Shown piece by piece: positions 60,746 through 64,000 of a stretch of 64,000 nucleotides of DNA. The stretch comes from Epiperipatus broadwayi. Lineage: Eukaryota; Onychophora; Udeonychophora; Euonychophora; Peripatidae. The stretch covers positions 1,375,844 to 1,439,843 of the forward strand of contig JAQFVV010006293.1 of assembly GCA_028023455.1 (NCBI GenBank). The letters run 5' to 3'. Position 1 is the stretch's first letter. Each line of letters begins with the position of its first letter. Made by a program: the position numbers and the translations under genes. The notes beneath the pieces were generated by a model that did not search any database, was not told where the DNA came from, and saw only the letters and a list, made by a program, of their open reading frames with translations.

Positions 60746-62290
60746 TGTAACAAACGGGTTCGAATACACGCATATGTAAAATATGACATAATTGATAGTG
60801 TTAATGTAGGGACCATGTATAAACAAATAAATAAAAGAATATATGTAAACGGTCATTCGAACCCGGTTACAAGTAATGTAGATATAGCGTATGTGTGAGT
60901 ATAAAAATACGTAGTTAGTATCGGAGGGGTTGCAATCACTTATATATGTAGAGCTGTATAAAGCGCAATTAATTATTCTTAGATAGATTTTATTCACATA
61001 GTTTTTTTTTTGAGTTTATTAATAATTTTGGTAACACGTGTTTTCTTTTGTTGAGTCACCTTGTGAACATGTGAGGACTGAAATAGGATGAGTGAATTGC
61101 TGTAGGCAGTTTGGTAATAACTGGCGCCGGGAAGGCGGAAAACTGGTCTGTGGATATAGTTTTTTTTTGTGTTGAAGAACAATGGAAGGACTGGTCAGCG
61201 GCGTAGGAATATGCAGAAAGATTTTGAAGAGTTAAAGGTGAATACAAAGGAACTTTTTATTTTGTCTTGCGCTCGAGTGGAGAATGGAGAAAAGAAAAAA
61301 AAAGGAGAGACGCGGCTTGAATCCTAGCAAGGAGGACGCAAAAATCTATTTCTTAAGAAGTTTAATATTTTTTTTTTCCAAAAAAATGTCGGGGTAATTG
61401 GATTGTGTGCTAGTCGTTACTCGACTCCGTGGACTCATCATGAACTCACCTGACCGGACTTGCGAACTGTCATAATAAATCAAGAGATTTTGTTCCATCG
61501 AAGAAATGTTGATTCAAAATCGTTCGAGATTTAGACCTTTGCGAAAGAGTACGCCAACTGCTCCACCTCTGAAACCTATCGCCGGACCTAACGACCATTG
61601 GAACTGTTTGCCATCCTTGAGATCCACCAGATTAAGTTCGTGGCAAGACGTCAATACGGACTTGTTTAATTGCGCGAATACAGGTAAAGTGACATGTCAC
61701 CAACTATTTTCAATATATGTATCTCAATAAAGAACTCGTGTTACCTCAGTTAATTGCTATATTAAAATTTTATATTTAAAGTTAGATATATGACTATATT
61801 AATCATACAGCTCACATATATATATGTATTTGCATTGTTTGGTGTGTGGATGAATGAGCGTGATATATGTGTGGGTATGATAATGAATGGCCTGAGTGTT
61901 TGCATAGCAATCTTATATGTAGGTACGAATGAGATTTATTGGGAAGGGATATGATCGAGTAGAATAAATCCCATCAGCCCGGGTTAGAGTAAGGATTTCG
62001 AGCTTTAGGCTATCGCAAAATAAATATACGCGTGAGATAGTGTTGGTTAGTTTATAGCTTTGTTCTCTAGATAGACAGATGTCCCCAACCTTGAGATTGA
62101 GCTAGTTCGGTGCATCACCATATCAGATATATATCAGAACCTGTATATATGTTTTCGAGGAGGTAATTCCTACTTATTGGTAAGATTGGCGCGTGAGATG
62201 GGTTCAAACCATGCTCATAAATACCTCTCGTCGAAGCTTCGGGTGAAAGTCCACAATGGAGGATTATAGATATGTCGGTGGGTGTTATAA
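60746..62290 (+). repeat. 3' LTR
   Basis: 1545 bp, with a possible AATAAA at 61726-61731. It contains a 74-codon Pro/Arg-rich frame (61506-61730). The corresponding 5' LTR frame is broken by single-base gaps, so the frame is unlikely to be functional. Confidence 0.9.
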
Positions 62291-62295
62291 TATAT

Positions 62296-64000
62296 AAAAT
62301 AATTTGGAGATTTTCACTAGAGATTCAAATATCGAAAACTTAATGGAAACTTCTGAACTTTTATCTAAATATATATTTCAGCTACGAAGTCCTCTTTTAG
62401 TTTATTTATAGATACGACAGAAATATTATTATTAGATAATATGATTTTCAAATTGCAATTTCAGTTTTTAATTGCTTATTTGTGTAATTGTGACATAGAT
62501 GAAATATATCTAATGTGTGGAAATTATTACATTTTAAATATTTACATGAATATATATATATAAGTATAAACATATACTTTTTTGTATTTATAAGTCTGAA
62601 TATATATGTATAGCATATACTATTTATATACATACTTATATTTATGCAGCCACTCATTTGTATTAACACATTAAATCACTATACGCATATTTTGTTGAAT
62701 TTTAAAGATCTTAATCTAAGTTAACAGTAATCCTCTGTCTGGATTTTCTGTTGTCTTTTCAGAGCAGTTGTGGTTTCTTTAAACTTAACACAGGATAGGA
62801 TAGAAGAAAGAAGTAATAAATTGAGTTTTCTGTAAGTTTTATTTTTTTAAACAAATAAATACTGAATACATTTTTTCTTCTTCTTTTATTTATATTTAAA
62901 ATCTTCCTAGATAATATTGTCTGAAATTATAAATACAGTCTTGCTTTTTAATATGCTTTATTTTTTATGCAATCGCAGCATTGTGCCACCATAAATTATA
63001 CTCACTTCTTTGATTAACTTTGAATTCTTTTTTTTAAACAATTTATCATCAAAATGGATATCGTTGCTATTTTAATCTTTGGCCCTTGTAAATTATTATT
63101 ATTTGATTTGGGGGGTGGGGGGTTAACAAACAACTACTGAATTATATATATCAAAAACAAAATATCTTTTTTTTTTTTTATACAGACAACATTTAAATTA
63201 ACAGATATATAAGATGATGATTATTTTTGGTTTAAAATAAAATAACTTAAACTAAACTATATAATATCTTTCAAATAATTTATAATTTATTTGTTTTTTG
63301 TTTGATTATTTAAAAAAAAAAAAAATCAAAGCATTTATATAGGTAAATTTAAATACTTAATTTTGAGAGATGAAAATTGTGCATATAATAATTACAAAAT
63401 ATGCGCAATTTATATTAACTATATATACTATACATCCATAGTAAAGAAAACATTGAGTTAGTATATTTAATATAATAGTTCACAAAATAGATAACCTATA
63501 ACATGGATTTACTTTCTTTTATTAAATCAGTCCATTTTTCAATGGTTATTGCAAAAATATTTGAGCAATGTGGAAACACTTTAAAAATACTATAAATTCT
63601 AAATTAAGCTGAAATTTTTTTATCAGTTTTGCTTTGCATGATATTAATGTTTTTATTAAAAAAAGTTTGTCACAAATGGAGAAAAATTATTTTTAATAAT
63701 GAAGTGATTTTTTTTTTGCTAATATTGTTTAGTGCATTTTTATTTTTTAAATTAGTAATTCAGTTCATTAAAAAAATCAAAATGAATACTGTTTATCTCT
63801 TTTTTGAGTTCATTTTCTTTCTGTCTTTTTTTAAAGAAAGTGTAAAAAGTATTTATCAATTAAAGTTTTGAACTCAAAAGCATAAAAATAGTTTTTCAAA
63901 ATAATATGAATATTCATGCAATTGTGTTAGAACCAAATATGTAATTTCAAATTAAAACACATATAAAACAATAAAAATTTGCTAATAATTGAGATTAATA
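62296..64000. other. No recognisable gene
   Basis: AT-rich sequence with a G-rich patch at 63109-63123. The frame at 63629-63871 is low-complexity and unmatched. Confidence 0.5.

Larger units (their letters stand above)
57822..62295 (+). mobile_element. Gag-only Ty3/Gypsy-like LTR retrotransposon
   Basis: Two long LTRs (57827-59300 and 60746-62290) flank 1445 bp of internal DNA. The 5-bp direct repeats tatat lie at 57822-57826 and 62291-62295. The LTRs begin TGTAAC and end GTTATAA. The internal region has a tRNA-Lys-type primer site and a gag gene with one stop, and nothing resembling protease, RT, RNase H or integrase. The structure fits the class of non-autonomous elements that keep LTRs and gag and borrow Pol from a relative. 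Alternatively it is an ordinary Gypsy element with a pol deletion. Confidence 0.85.

Noticed and set aside
61506-61730. LTR-encoded Pro/Arg-rich protein
   Set aside because: The frame is broken in the 5' LTR by single-base gaps and resembles no known accessory protein.

Overview
The window is AT-rich (roughly three quarters A+T by eye) metazoan intergenic DNA, dominated by repeats. No conserved host exon, rRNA or stand-alone tRNA gene could be recognised. The repeats are an RTE-clade LINE, tRNA-derived SINEs, Penelope-like GIY-YIG fragments, a hAT relic and hAT MITE, tRNA-Lys-primed Ty3/Gypsy elements and many fold-back repeats. They fit an invertebrate genome. A cephalopod or other lophotrochozoan is plausible, but cnidarian or arthropod cannot be excluded from sequence alone.

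Layout. 0-7 kb: diverged copies of a ~1.3-2.1 kb repeat family (family A) and a fold-back element at 4.4-5.5 kb. 7.76-9.96 kb: a 2.2 kb solo LTR; a diverged inverted partner with leader and PBS remnant lies at 23.5-26.4 kb. 10-10.8 kb: two copies of a terminal-inverted-repeat family (family B; further copies at 45.9 and 52.2 kb). 13.4-14.1 kb: a palindromic LINE-tail/SINE composite, repeated at 53.5-54.4 kb with an RT fragment. 16.5-20.5 kb: hairpins, a second fold-back and a short duplication. 27.2-27.7 kb: a hAT MITE. 29.2-31.4 kb: a decayed BED-finger hAT transposase. 32.6-33.4 kb: a tandem duplication. 33.7-35.0 kb: a head-to-head pair of Penelope-like 3' ends. 36 and 57.5 kb: copies of a second SINE family. 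39.9-40.6 kb: an element with long GC-rich inverted ends around ~167 bp tandem repeats.

The one intact protein gene is the 961-aa endonuclease-reverse transcriptase at 41270-44155. It sits in an apparently full-length RTE LINE bounded by 11-bp target-site duplications. The right end (57.8-62.3 kb) is an LTR element with two ~1.5 kb LTRs, a tRNA-Lys-like primer site and 5-bp target duplications. Its only coding content is a broken gag, with no protease, RT or integrase. It looks like a gag-only non-autonomous retrotransposon that would rely on proteins from a complete relative.

There is no pathway or operon here. The functional logic is parasitic: the RTE LINE could move itself and possibly SINEs, while hAT and Gypsy relatives elsewhere would supply enzymes to the MITE and the gag-only element. 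Hairpin-forming repeats recur through the window. Coordinates of repeat edges were set by eye and are approximate unless flanked by stated target-site duplications.
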